The notes below the pieces were generated by a model that did no database searches, was not told the origin of the DNA, and worked only from the letters and a program-made list of their open reading frames with translations. Both the position numbers and the translations under genes were made by a program. From Cyrtodaria siliqua (taxonomy: Eukaryota > Mollusca > Bivalvia > Adapedonta > Hiatellidae), in the NCBI GenBank assembly GCA_037043455.1, contig JAWPHD010007124.1, positions 62,001-126,000 on the forward strand: DNA of 64,000 bases, read 5' to 3'. Of the stretch, positions 35,300 through 47,200 are shown in pieces (position 1 is the first letter of the stretch; the number at the start of each line of letters is the position of its first letter).

Positions 35300-35575
35300 A
35301 ACGAGAAATATCACTGTAAGTGACAAATGCCCCCGAAGTGAACTTTGCCCTCCAAGTTTGACCTTGGAACCACGGACCTAGATTTTGTGCGCGACACATT
35401 GTTTGGTTGTGGTGAGCACTTGTGCCAAGTTATTTGAAAGTCCGTCCATGAATGCCAGAGTTATAGACCGGACACAATTTGACTTTTGACCTTCAAGTGT
35501 GACCTTGATGACCTGGATTTTGCGCGCAACACATCGTCTTGTTATGGTGATCACTTGTGGGGCCTAGAATTCTCA
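35300..35575 (-). mobile_element. Family D element fragment, reverse orientation
   Basis: Begins CACTGTAAGTGACAAATGCC with CCCGAAGTG, then one and a half units (GTGAGCACTTGTGCCAAGTT; TTGACCTTCAAGTGTGACCT). Truncated at about 35565. Confidence 0.75.
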
Positions 35576-36099
35576 TTGCATTTGACAACAAACCGTGCGG
35601 ACAATTTTAGACCGAACACCCTACTCGCTTAAAAGCAAATATCTCCAATAAATCACAACAAATCTCTAAATAAACACACTTGCCTCATCAATAAATAATT
35701 AATCTTCAACTTAATACCACATTCATGGAAAATTTAGATATATTAACATCAATAAACATTAGATTTAACAATATGCACATATGCATATTTGTCAACCTTG
35801 TCGCAGTGTGTGTGAGGGGGTGGGGGGAGGTAAGAAGGTCAAATACACTAAAATCCAATTACAGTCATTTTTACCATATTTTTGCATGTAACTACGTATA
35901 TGTAATTGGCTGTGTGAAAGATAAACAACATATCAAATGATTTTATTATTTCGCAAACTCAGACGTCTGCCTTGGTCCCAGGTGGATGGGGCTGCTGGGG
36001 GTGGGATTTGGGGTCGTTATTATTATTTTTTTGTAATTATGTCTCGAATGAAACTTTATGATGATGGGGCTCCGCAGGGTCCCTCAGCAGAGCGTATGC
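35576..36099. other. No gene recognised
   Basis: AT-rich with G-rich islands at 35811-35830 and 35986-36015. Confidence 0.45.
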
Positions 36100-36410
36100 C
36101 ATGGTGCGTCGTCCGTCCATGTACTTTTTTTGTGCCGACTACTCCTCTGAAACTACTTGACGGATTTTCATGAAACTTCACAGGAATGTCGCTCTTAATA
36201 TCTAGTTGATCCTAGCAAAAATTCAGGTCATGCGGAAATTCAAGATGGCCACCACAGCTAAAAATAGATTTTGTGGCGACTACTTCTTGGAAACTATAAG
36301 TGATATTGATATGGGACTTTTTCTAAAATGATCAGCATGACATGATGTTGGTCGGCCCTTGTTGAAAATTATTTTGATTCGACATTAAACATGGTTGCCA
36401 GCGGCCATCG
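36100..36410 (+). mobile_element. Family B fragment
   Basis: One monomer: ACTACTCCTCTGAAACTACT, AAGATGGCCACCACAGC, GATCAGCATGACATGATGTT, TGCCAGCGGCCATC. The matching hairpin end appears at 37235-37341 after unrelated sequence. Confidence 0.7.
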
Positions 36411-36915
36411 GTCGTTAAAAAATCTACAATTGCCCTTTACCCTTAAACTATGCCTAGCGGCAATATTCTTTGATCCATAACACGATTGTTTGTCACTCGC
36501 TGTGCGAAAGTAGGTCAATTTGGACTAAACCATTACCAATAGTAGACTGTTTTCCGGAAGAGTCTATAGCTTGGTAGCATGAGAAAGTATATCACGCGTT
36601 CTGTCGGTTCACTAAAGCGAGTGTTACCGTCTGTAATTTCTTTGATATACCGTTAGTCGTAAGGTGTTAGCCTGTTTGCTTGTGTCGGTTTTTTTTTTTA
36701 AGTGGCCAAAGCTGGGACTGAAATTTGTTTGCGTCATTAATAAAAATTAAAATACCAAGCGGTGTTACTTGTTTGTTTGATTTTTTTTTTAAATATCTTT
36801 TAAGTATAATATTAATGACATTAATTAAGGAAAGTGATCAAACAAAGTGTTAGAACCGACAAATGAACTCGACTGCCTCTAAATTACATTGGTTACCACG
36901 GTAATTCTTCACGCG

Positions 36916-36946
36916 ACATCCGGTTTATTAGACACTTCCGGTTCAA
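36916..36946. promoter_or_regulatory. Paired ETS/GABP-like sites, possible GHITM promoter
   Basis: CATCCGGTT and ACTTCCGGTT are two GGA(A/T)-core ETS sites within 31 bp. Clustered GABP/NRF-2 sites are common in promoters of nuclear genes for mitochondrial proteins. A donor-like AAA|GTAAGT follows at 37046, so a leader exon of about 36950-37045 could splice to the acceptor before 41052. No transcript evidence is available. Confidence 0.3.
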
Positions 36947-37234
36947 TTCCTCAAATGATCAACAATTTTAATATTGAGTGAAAATTATTCATTCAGTGAA
37001 GCGAAGACATGATGTCAGTCATTAAAATGTACAAATTGTGATAAAGTAAGTTATAAATAATACAAATATAATACAAACATAAATTTTAAATACCGTAGTT
37101 CTCTATATAAATGACTAAACGGAAAAAATGCATGGTGCAGCTGACATGGTCGGTGGGGTATGGCGATTTTCAAAATAAGTGCGATTCTTACGGCAGTAGA
37201 AAACCTGGACCGATTTGCATTTTAAAATTTTAGA

Positions 37235-37341
37235 AGCCCTGCTTGACAGATTTTCATTAAACTTCACCATGTTCACAGGAATGCTGATCTAGCTATCAGA
37301 ACCTGCCAGTAGAGCTTCAAGGTCATTCAGATCTCTTGTTG
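37235..37341 (+). mobile_element. Family B element 3' end
   Basis: TTCACAGGAATGCTGATCTA, then GCCAGTAGAGCTTCAAGGTC and CTCTTGTT: the hairpin-bearing terminus without its array. Confidence 0.7.
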
Positions 37342-38960
37342 TATAAATGTTTGCATATTTGTTGTAGAATTTGAATAAATGGTTGATCATTACGTGACGT
37401 AATATCACATGATTTCCAGCTGATTAGACTGGTACACGTAGTATTGTTACATTTCAATTCTATTCTGATATTTAAATGCAACAGACGACAGTGAAAGCGA
37501 TGATGGCGAAAGAAACAAAGTGTAATTCTATTATAAAAATATTTGCATATTTGTTGTAGAATTTTAATAAATGATAACATTTTGTCCCATTCTATAAATT
37601 GTCAATAATTACACAAGTTTGGCAACCAAAACTATCTGCTACAATAGTACAGACACATTTTAAAAGCTGGTAGAGTGGGTTATTCTAGTTCTATAATCCT
37701 TTGAAATTGAACGACAAGTAAGCGAGAGCCTTTTGATATTTTTGAGAATGTGTTAGTCTTTTGATCTAACCAACAGTTACGCAGTAAGCATGTGTATGTC
37801 TCTGTCTGATAATGGAATGGCCCACGAGCTATCATATTTATCATAGCGACGACCCATTACACCTCGACTAAAAATGATTCGCCTTGTTAAAACATTGTTT
37901 CAACTTGCATGTATACAGACCGATTACACATTTTATGGATGTTTATTTATGGCATGGTCGGTAATCGTGTAATTTTTTTCAATGTTGGTCGATAATAACA
38001 ATAAAAAGTCACGATCATAAACTTTATTTAATGTCTAATTGCATCGCGACAAACAAGCTTTTTGCCACAATTAAATTCTTTGTACCGTATGTATCCTGCA
38101 GGCTGTGTTTTTAATTAACATGATGCAGTCAGAGAAAAAATCATTGATCGTATTTGTTATTTTTGTGGGGTGGTTCATCTAGGAAATTTGTTTATGCGTA
38201 TTATACACGGAAACAATTTTTTTTACCCAGGTTTGACCTCTGAGGAGGGGTGCACACTATACATGGGTGCGCACTATACACAGTAAAATATGGTATGGTA
38301 GCGCTGTCAGTATAAAGTACTGTATAAAAGTAACATAAAACAAATTGTCTTTTTGTTACAAACACATGGAGGGCTGCTGTAAGTGGTTATCCAAAGATAT
38401 GCAGGTACTACCTCATACATTTTAAGTACTCTGGGGAAAATTCCCAAATTGATCACCAATTTGTCTTGGTATAGCTCTAGAGTGCAGTGCGATGTACACA
38501 AGCTTATCTAAACAACAGGCAATAGATCGGTTTGCTTCTCACTAATAAGCTCAATTTTTATTGGAAGTTTAAAAATAGAGCTATCACGTGATATGTGTTT
38601 TTTGTAAAACTCCATCTAAAGATAGCCCAATTTCATCCATTGAAATCTTCTGATACCGCAAACATCCATCCTCTAGTTTCAAAATAATATTTAATGTTAG
38701 AACTGTCAAACAAACATAGTATTTCTAAGAATCGAGCTTATTTGCTAGGAAAAACAGTGATTTGGAAAACCAGCCATGTTAATAATATTGAATGCAAATG
38801 GCGGACATTTACATGTATTTGCTGCGAAAGTGGGTTGCGTAAAACTCATATAAAACATTATTATATCCATTTTGAAATCATTTTTTTGCAGTAAGTAAAT
38901 TCAAATATTTATCTTGCTATGTCAGTGTATGATTTCAACTTCGTCTGGTTGATTATTATG
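37342..38960. other. Gene-free; probable first intron
   Basis: A 38-bp direct repeat (TTTGCATATTTGTTGTAGAA core) occurs at about 37344 and 37538. GCACACTATACATGGG and GCGCACTATACACAG near 38250-38283 look like an old transposon end. If the leader exon is real this lies inside GHITM intron 1. Confidence 0.4.
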
Positions 38961-39539
38961 CAGTCAGAGCTCAAACCTTAAACAGTTACAAGTTTTATAA
39001 CTGCTGGAAGTTATTAAAATGCCAAATTATTATCTCCCTTTGGTTTAGAGTAGCAGATACTTTTCCCTAATAACCATTTGTAACCTAAATCAGTTACCAA
39101 GATCATTTGCTAATAAATAGAAATAGTTGCCAAATGTGCAGTGTTTATTTATGTCTGAATACTTAGTTATTATTAAGGATAAATACATCTTCATCAAGAT
39201 CCAATTAGCTGTTGTTCACTAATTGTCATGTTGGTGCCTACAAAATGATTTTTATGAATTTTATTGCATAACAGTAGGTAACTTGAGAGGCTTTGTGCAT
39301 TGGATTTTCATCGATGCTCATAGAATTTTATTGCATGGTTGTAAAGTTGAATAATCACCCTACCTGGAGAAAATTATATATATATACAGGGAAAATTCCT
39401 GTACAGAAGATAGAATGCATCTAAACTTGATTTTGTGGTAGTAACTGCTTCTGGTTACTATCCCAGTTTTAGTGTGTTTTTTTTAATAACAGTCACAGGT
39501 TATGAAAAACGTAACTGTTTAAGGTTAGAGCTTTGACTG
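38961..39539. mobile_element. hAT-like MITE, 5-bp duplication TTATG
   Basis: The ends CAGTCAGAGCTCAAACC and GGTTAGAGCTTTGACTG match as inverted repeats, continuing inward through TTAAACAGTTAC, about 29 bp in all with two mismatches. TTATG is duplicated at 38956-38960 and 39540-39544. It is 579 bp and non-coding. Confidence 0.85.
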
Positions 39540-39544
39540 TTATG

Positions 39545-41051
39545 AGAAAGGCGAACTTCAAATCGACCAACTTTCAATGTCAAAAAAACATATTCGTTTA
39601 AAAAGTGAAAACGGAAACGATCATTGCTAAGTGATTGGACTGGTATAATAATTAATTTTGCGTCGTCAGTTTTTTTACTGCTATATAAAAAAACACGGTT
39701 GGTAACGGGGTAAAAACAAGGTAGATCGGGTAACGTGGAACCAGTGTATTAGCCAGCCAACCGTGCAGCCGTCTTTTGCACGGCCGTTTCTGAAAAATCG
39801 CGGCCAATATTTGGAGGAGTGGGTGGGGTAATTTTTTATTATTTTTTGCTAAACAACACTTTCAAACTCTTACTTTCTCGATATTATGTTTATATACATT
39901 TATAGAGGAAATATTATCTAAAATGCACCTTTTTCACCTTTATCTGTGAAAATAAATTACCCCAGAGACACCAACTTGTCGTGAATTGGCGCGTAGCACG
40001 TGTTAGCAAATTATTTTGCACACCCTGTTTGCATATTAGCACACCAAGTTCTTGAATTTCTGCCTAATACTGCGTGGAACAAACCTTATTTTTACGCCTT
40101 TTCTGGAAAATCACTTTTTTTTCCCCATATTGTAGAGCTTGGGCCTCTTCCCATATTTTCCCCAAAAATAACCCTGCAAGATCAATCGTGTGTATAGACA
40201 TACAGTGTTAGTTAGGTAGTTAGCTTTGTGTTAGCTCACTGTGGCCCGAGGCAATCTTCGAAAATCAAAAATCATGACAAAAGAGTTATGCCCTTTTCAT
40301 AAAACTTTACCTGCAACATAAGCTAGTTATACCCCCGATTTCACAAAGTGAAGCGAGAGCTATATAGGAATTACGTCAATACGGTCACGTCAAGTAAGAA
40401 ATTTTTGTTGCGTAGCATCCCATAACACCTTTTCATTACTTGCATTCCTCAAACACTTTTGAATGGGTTGAGCCCCGACTCAATATACACTCACATAACA
40501 ACTGATGACCTTATGTCCCTCTGCATCACCCATTGTTGATTGCCTATAATTTATTACATAATTATGGCCCTTTCTTTGACTTACAATTTAAGCGGGGGTA
40601 TTCATCACCTTGATCCTTCAATGATAGTTCAAGTTCATAACTATTGACCTATGGTCATGAAACTTTATACAGCTCTTCCTTATTTTTCATAAAACTTATT
40701 CCATGAAGGATATGATTGCACCCCTGTCTTCAAACTTCCTTCAGCCTTGCTGATACAAGCACATGGCAGATGTTCTTGGCCTTGAACATCCTTTTAGTTT
40801 ATCATCCAGTTTCAATTATCAATACATTCTTGCACATTTTCTTAGTTTTCCAGAACTCTGAATAATAATGCTTGTTTGAATATATACCAACATGCACTTT
40901 AAGAAAGGAGAAGGACATATAGATAAGCTGACAATTGAAATGAGCTATTAAATTTTAAGTTGACCACATTCGTCTATGTAGAGTTGTCTGAGTTCATGTT
41001 ATAATTAAAAGATTTTGTTTCATCAAGTGATGACTGACTGAACATTTTTAG
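39545..41051. other. Gene-free DNA upstream of GHITM coding exon 1
   Basis: Contains one inverted-end element (40333-40601). No exon was recognised. It ends with the acceptor-like ACATTTTTAG just before 41052. Confidence 0.5.
40333..40601. mobile_element. Element with TACCCCCG...CGGGGGTA ends
   Basis: ATACCCCCGATTTCACAAAG at the left and TTTAAGCGGGGGTATT at the right are short inverted ends. The sequence between has phrases like other minisatellite leaders (AGCGAGAGCTATATAGGAAT). No clear target duplication. Confidence 0.5.
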
Positions 41052-41058
41052 GTTAAAG

Positions 41059-41287
41059 ATGCTTGCGGCAAGGTTAACCAGCCTTCCTTTGACAGCGTTT
41101 GTTACGAACATTGGGCGACAGTCTCTGTCTATCAAGCCAGCCCTTCAGTCATGCAGAGTGGTCCGTGTACAGAAGTATGCCAGTCAGACCAGAACCAGCG
41201 GCCGCTTTACAAAAAGACAAACTATTCTCAAGGAGGGGAAATCTCAGACACTTAAAGAAAGGCTCATGGCTCCAGCAGGAGGTTCAG
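41059..41287 (+). CDS. GHITM: GHITM exon 1 (mitochondrial presequence)
   Basis: ATG at 41059 follows the acceptor-like TTTTTAG|GTTAAAG. It encodes residues 1-76 plus one base and ends at donor G|GTGAGT. It begins MLAARLTSLPLTAFVT and carries basic residues typical of an import signal. Confidence 0.92.
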
Positions 41288-44200
41288 GTGAGTCAAATAC
41301 ATGAGGTCTAACATATATTATCATTGCAAATAAGCTGTTCAACACAGTTTAACTCAGGGCTCTCAAATCTTTCAAGTAAACTTGTATTTAGTTCTAATTT
41401 CAACTTTTAGGTCCTGTGTTGGCCGTGTGGATATCACGTTTGACCCTGAATCTAGTGATCTCAGGTTTGACCCTCACTGGCGCCACTGGCTTACTTCATT
41501 GTGTCCTTAGGCAAGACACTCTGATGGGTACTTAAACCAAGTGGTCACGTTTATTAGAGTCTGTTCTCCGAGCACGTTAAAGAACCATAGGAATCTCCAG
41601 GGCCTTCTTAACAGTTTTGGGAAAGGGTCCTTTTGTCCTTAATTGGGGAAAAATTTGCATAAATGGGGAATGAAATTTCCAAGGTAAGTTAAAAAATGAG
41701 GAAATATTAAAAGAAATTGGGTGTTGAAGGGGCCTTATACAGGCCACTGCAAAGAAGGGTAAAAAGGCCCTGATCTGTCTGATAGTAAGTGTATGGTATG
41801 GTTCCTGGTTTCCTCTAGATCCTCTCTCTGAGGGGCGGCTTGAAAAACCCTTAACAATCTGTTAATGAGCCTTTATCAACACTTCAACTGCCTGTAATAT
41901 TAAGGTGAAAAAACTTGTTTAATTTACTAATAAAAACAATTACAGTACTATAGAATAAAGTTGTGTTTTTTTTTCAGCATTCAGCTTGGGTAGGGGCTTG
42001 GTTGCTGGAGCTTCAGCTATTGGTCTAGGAGCCCTCTGCTTCTACGGAGTTGGATTATCCAACCAACCTGGCGTCATAGAAAACTCATAGTAAGTCAAGG
42101 GATAGTTTCAGTGACATAATTTGTTATATGTGATTATATAGATTATAAAGATATTATAGAAGATTTGTTACTGTTTTTTACAAACTGAAGGTAAAGTTGT
42201 TGATTTGATCAGACTGACAGGCTGTTAACTGGACTGGCATTTAATCTGGTTCTTGTTCTGAGCTAGTCGGTATTAGGGCAGGAAAATTTGTTTCAGAGTT
42301 ACCTACTTGTCCTTGTCAAATTGATAATTTTTTAGAATTTATCTGAATTTCTAATCATCATCCTGCACACTCATCATGGATGAATGGAATTTTCGTGTCC
42401 TGGTATTTACAACACTACTTGCAGATGTTTTGAAGTAGGGTTACTGGGTACAAAAACATTTTCTAGCAATTGTTGGTATCTGATCGGATTTGGATTAAAT
42501 AAAAGTTTTTTTAACCTCAATATTATATAAATTAAAATTTAAATAAACACAATACAGATGAAGGTTACAGCTGCAGGGGTAGGGTGATAGGTTGTGAGTT
42601 TAAGACATGGCCACAGAACACTGTGTTCTTGTGACCTTCATTGTCACTGCTTTGTTAGTTGGATGAAAGCGTATATTAAATTAAGTCCCATTTACTGGGG
42701 TCTGATTTCCTGGCATGTGAGATATTTGATAGATATAAGTGTAAGGTGATGTGGGATTCTGTGAAGCCTCTTTTATTGGGGCTTTTAAAGAAATGTGTTA
42801 ATAAGTGGTTGAATAACAATTAAAAAAACAACACACTATTCCAGTGCATGGCCAGCATATGTACGGGGTCGTATCCGAGACACATACATGTATTTTGGCG
42901 GAGGTATTGGAGTGACGGCGCTGGCAGCAGTGGCCGTCAGCCGGAATGCACGTCTGATGAGCATCATGACCAAAAATTCACTCCTGGTACGTCAGATTTC
43001 ACCATGTTAGAGAAATTATAATAGAGAAACTATAAAACATTTTGTAATGTTAAATATATATTAAATAAGAAATGTTCTCTTTTCACTTTTTTATTTTCAT
43101 CCTTTCGGGGAAAGTTCTTGCCTTGTTTACAATCTCACGTTATGATAATCTATACTGTGGTTGTAAAACAAACAAAGTGTACCATGATGCCTTAATGACT
43201 GAATTATTTTTGAATAGCATTGAGATGCATGGATTTTAAGAGAACGTTGATGAGACTTTAATAGAAAACAAAGAAAGAATCGGGCTCTGCCAGCCTAGTT
43301 TGCATTTTCATGCTGAGTGAAATAAAAACACTGACATAATATTCTACATAGAGGATATTTGTGGGTTTGGAGTGAATATAGGATTTATTTTCATCGAAAA
43401 GTGAGAAAACTTATATATATCGAGATGAAAATAAATCCTATATTCACGACAAACCAACAAATATTCTATTTATTATACAGTTTTTATCATGCAACACTAC
43501 CAGACTGTTTCCAACAGAAAATATGTTTCGTTCCGACAGTTCCCCTTTAACGTATTTGCTTTTAAATATAGTAACGCCAGCGCATGAGGCGATTTACATA
43601 TATTTAGTGTGAATAGAATATAGTTCTGTTATAAGCAGATTCAGAAAAAAGTAGTTCATTTTTTTCCGGCAGTGAGAATATAAGTTCACTGTGAAAATAT
43701 AAACAAGAGAATATAAGGTTTATTCTAACCATATAATCCACTATTTCACTGGGAAGTATATAATAAATGTATTTATTATGTAAATTATCCACATCTGCTG
43801 TAGGGTTTACCAGTTTTATTGTATAATGTTAAGCTCGGCGTCGACGCTGCTATAAGCTTTTGTTCAAGATCTGTTTAATGTTGGATAATTTAAAGAAACA
43901 TACAATAAACAAATAACGGAGAGGTATCCATCTTCTTTTGTTTCATCAGTCACTTCCGAATAAAGCAAAATTGATCAGTTCACCCTTTTATCAGGCCTAT
44001 CTGCATGGTGAAAGTATAACAGTTACGTACTGTATGTTATAAATAACCACTAAAAATGTTTATTAAATTGTGCTTGCTCGAACCTTTTAACTCTAGCATT
44101 ACAATAGTCCTAGTGCTATAATTAGGAGCAGTGACAAGGATCTTATGTGTGGTTTATCAAACTTGGCATCAGGAAATTCAAAATGTTGTCTTTCTCTTGA

Positions 44201-47200
44201 ACAGCACAGTGACATATTTTTATATATTTATGAATGGTGGAATTTTAGCTCTTAGTCTTAATTTGAGATTTAATAAACATTTTAATTCTGAAAAACTCTC
44301 GAACAGTTCTTAGGACGTCAATTTATGACTTTAACATTTACATGTGTATTGCAGTCCATAGGAGTAACCATTGCAGCGATGATTGGTACAAACGTGATAT
44401 GTCACTCTATACCCTATTCAAAGGGGTTAGGAGCCAAACAGCTGGCATGGCTGGCACATGCTGCAGTACTTGGGGCTGTTGTGGCCCCAATAACGATGCT
44501 GGGCGGTCCCATCCTGGTAAGGGCAGCCTGGTACACGGCTGGCGTTGTTGGAGGTACGTTGTTTTTGTGCTATATATGATGTATGCTCAGTGTTGATGCA
44601 TCTGCTCGTGTTTTATTTAAACTCGGACCAAGAGATTATTTAACTGCTGGATTTGATTATAGGACAATCCTTCACGAGATGGTAGGCATGTCTTTTCACA
44701 AATGAGCAGATGCGAGTGAGTGAAAAAACTCAACACACCTACCATCGTACGGTAATAAAACTTCTTATCCCTTGGTATATCCTGTTAGATTGGCCATGTT
44801 GTTTGGAGGCGTAAGGATGGGTGGCGTCTATTTTGGTTTAGAAGTATGTCCAAATTTCCTCCACAAGTTTATATTTTATATCTCCAGCAATTAATTACTA
44901 TGGCATTCTGTAATACATTTTTTCCCTCCCCATAAATTCTTTGTCCTGTTGACAACCAACTTCAGGTTTGACTTAGCCAGAACTCAGTTTTAAATTGTCC
45001 AGGGCATTCGGACGACCGTTACTGTCCTGAACTTTGGAGATGTTTTAAATAAGTGATAATATTTGCTATTGAAACTGGTCCTTTGGTCAGGTACAGTATC
45101 AACAGCTTAGCTACTATAAGGTCATATAGGCCAGGGCCTATACATTAATTTGAAAAAAAAAGAAAAAAAGTCCAAACATGCTATCAAACCTGAAGCCAGA
45201 GTGGGTGTCAACATTTGTTTCTTTACAGGTGTAGGTAATTCAAAAAAATTTCTTCAAATGCCTCCCACCCACTCACCCACTGTTTGTCGGGCCTATATAT
45301 GCATTTCAGGTCAGCTACGCCACTGAGTATGAGTTACGTATATAGACGTTTTAATGAGCAGTGGAATTGAGACCGCTGGACCTGAGTTCACGTCTCACTG
45401 GTGCCACACTTTTCCATAGCTTCGTCAATCGAACGTGATAGGGACGTCAGCTGGACAGTCCTGTGTATCAGATTCTATCTTACGAGAACGTTAACAAAAC
45501 CATAGGAATCTATTTGTAAGAGTGGGGCAGGCTCTCAGATTGCTATTTCTTTGGGCAGCTCTAAATAACCTATGATTTGTTGATGAGCGGTTAAACAGTA
45601 TTAAATTCAACCCAAGACACTTTTATTCCAGGTCTGTCAACACTGGCTATTTGTGCCCCGAGTGAGAAGTTCCTCAACATGGGAGGTCCGCTTGCCTGTG
45701 GACTTGGTTTGGTGCTCGCGTCCTCTATTGGTACGTTAAATCTCCCAAGTAAACATATACAACCTTATAATCTAGTGGGAGTTGAAATCCTGCATAAATG
45801 CAAGTGATGGACGTTTATGGAATCAACACACCTGCACAGTTTATTTTGTTAAAGGACAATGTATGATAAGAGACATTTTAGCCCCCCCAAATATTCAAAA
45901 TCCAAGATATATTACCGTAATTTATTGTGCATGTTAAAGTTAATGGGTCAAATTCTATTTTCAAAAATTATTCTTATTTGTTTCATTTATCTAGAAGATA
46001 TAATTGAGTCTCGAAAAGTGGCATTTTTGGTAATTATGTCATATTTTGTATATTTTGGACCTTTCTGGGGAAGTTTTTAATCATAAAAATATAGAGCACA
46101 CACACACAGTTACTTGGCTGATGAGGCCAAATAAAAAAATACATGTGTTTCAGGTGGCCCGACTGACCCTGTTTTTAAGGGGCCGACCCTAATACTTTTT
46201 ATGGAAATATTATGAGGAAAAAAAATCAGTTTGTTCTGAACAATGATTTATCACATCATGGAAGTGAAACATAACACCATTCTATATTTTCTGTAATCCA
46301 CTGGGCACTGGTTTATATATATGCAATATGGAAATTATTACCAAATTACACAGCAAAAGTGGAAAATATTTAGGTATGATTTGCCTGGAATGTTATTTGA
46401 TACATTCAGAGTCAAACGTTTTCTTTCAGGTAAACAATGCGATGCAAATTAACTACTAAACTAATTAGTAAAATGCATGTAAACAAAGATCTTCTGGTTT
46501 AAAGTGTCCTTTAAATTTTCAACAGGAATGCTTAATTTAACTGGGGCTGTCTTATATCGAGGTAATCTGACATCACAGAGAAACTTTCAGTTGTATCATC
46601 ACGTGTATGTGGTATATGAGATAAATAGAATTTCACAATATCTTGTTAAAAAAAAAAGAAAAACGGAAAGAAAAAGAATGCCTACCGACCTACTCTACCA
46701 GCAGAGCTTATGGGATGGCGAGTTGTCCGTTGTCCGTCGTCCGCCGTTAACTTGTGTCTCGTTAAGACGGTAGGGCCTTCATTTTTCATCCGATCTTTAC
46801 CAAACATTACCAGATTGTTAATATCAATGAAAGCTCGGACATGTTTGAAAACCAACCAGATCGGACCAGTAACAGCGGAGTTATGGCCCTTGATTTAGTT
46901 AAAAATGCTATATTTTGTCTCTTTAAGACGATAGGGCCTTCATTTTTCATCCGATCGTTACCAAACTTTACCAGATTGTTAATCTGAAAGCTCGGACAAG
47001 TTCGAAAACCAACTTTACCAGAATTTTTTTTTATTATTATTATTATTATTATCAAAGGTCAAGGTCACTGTGACCTGATAATTCAATTGCCTGTTTGCAA
47101 ATACATCAAATACTGATGCTTGATTTATTCATTGTCAAAAGAAAACCATATATTTTTTAATCATTGATAATTTCATAATTACTGATAGTAACTTAATTTC

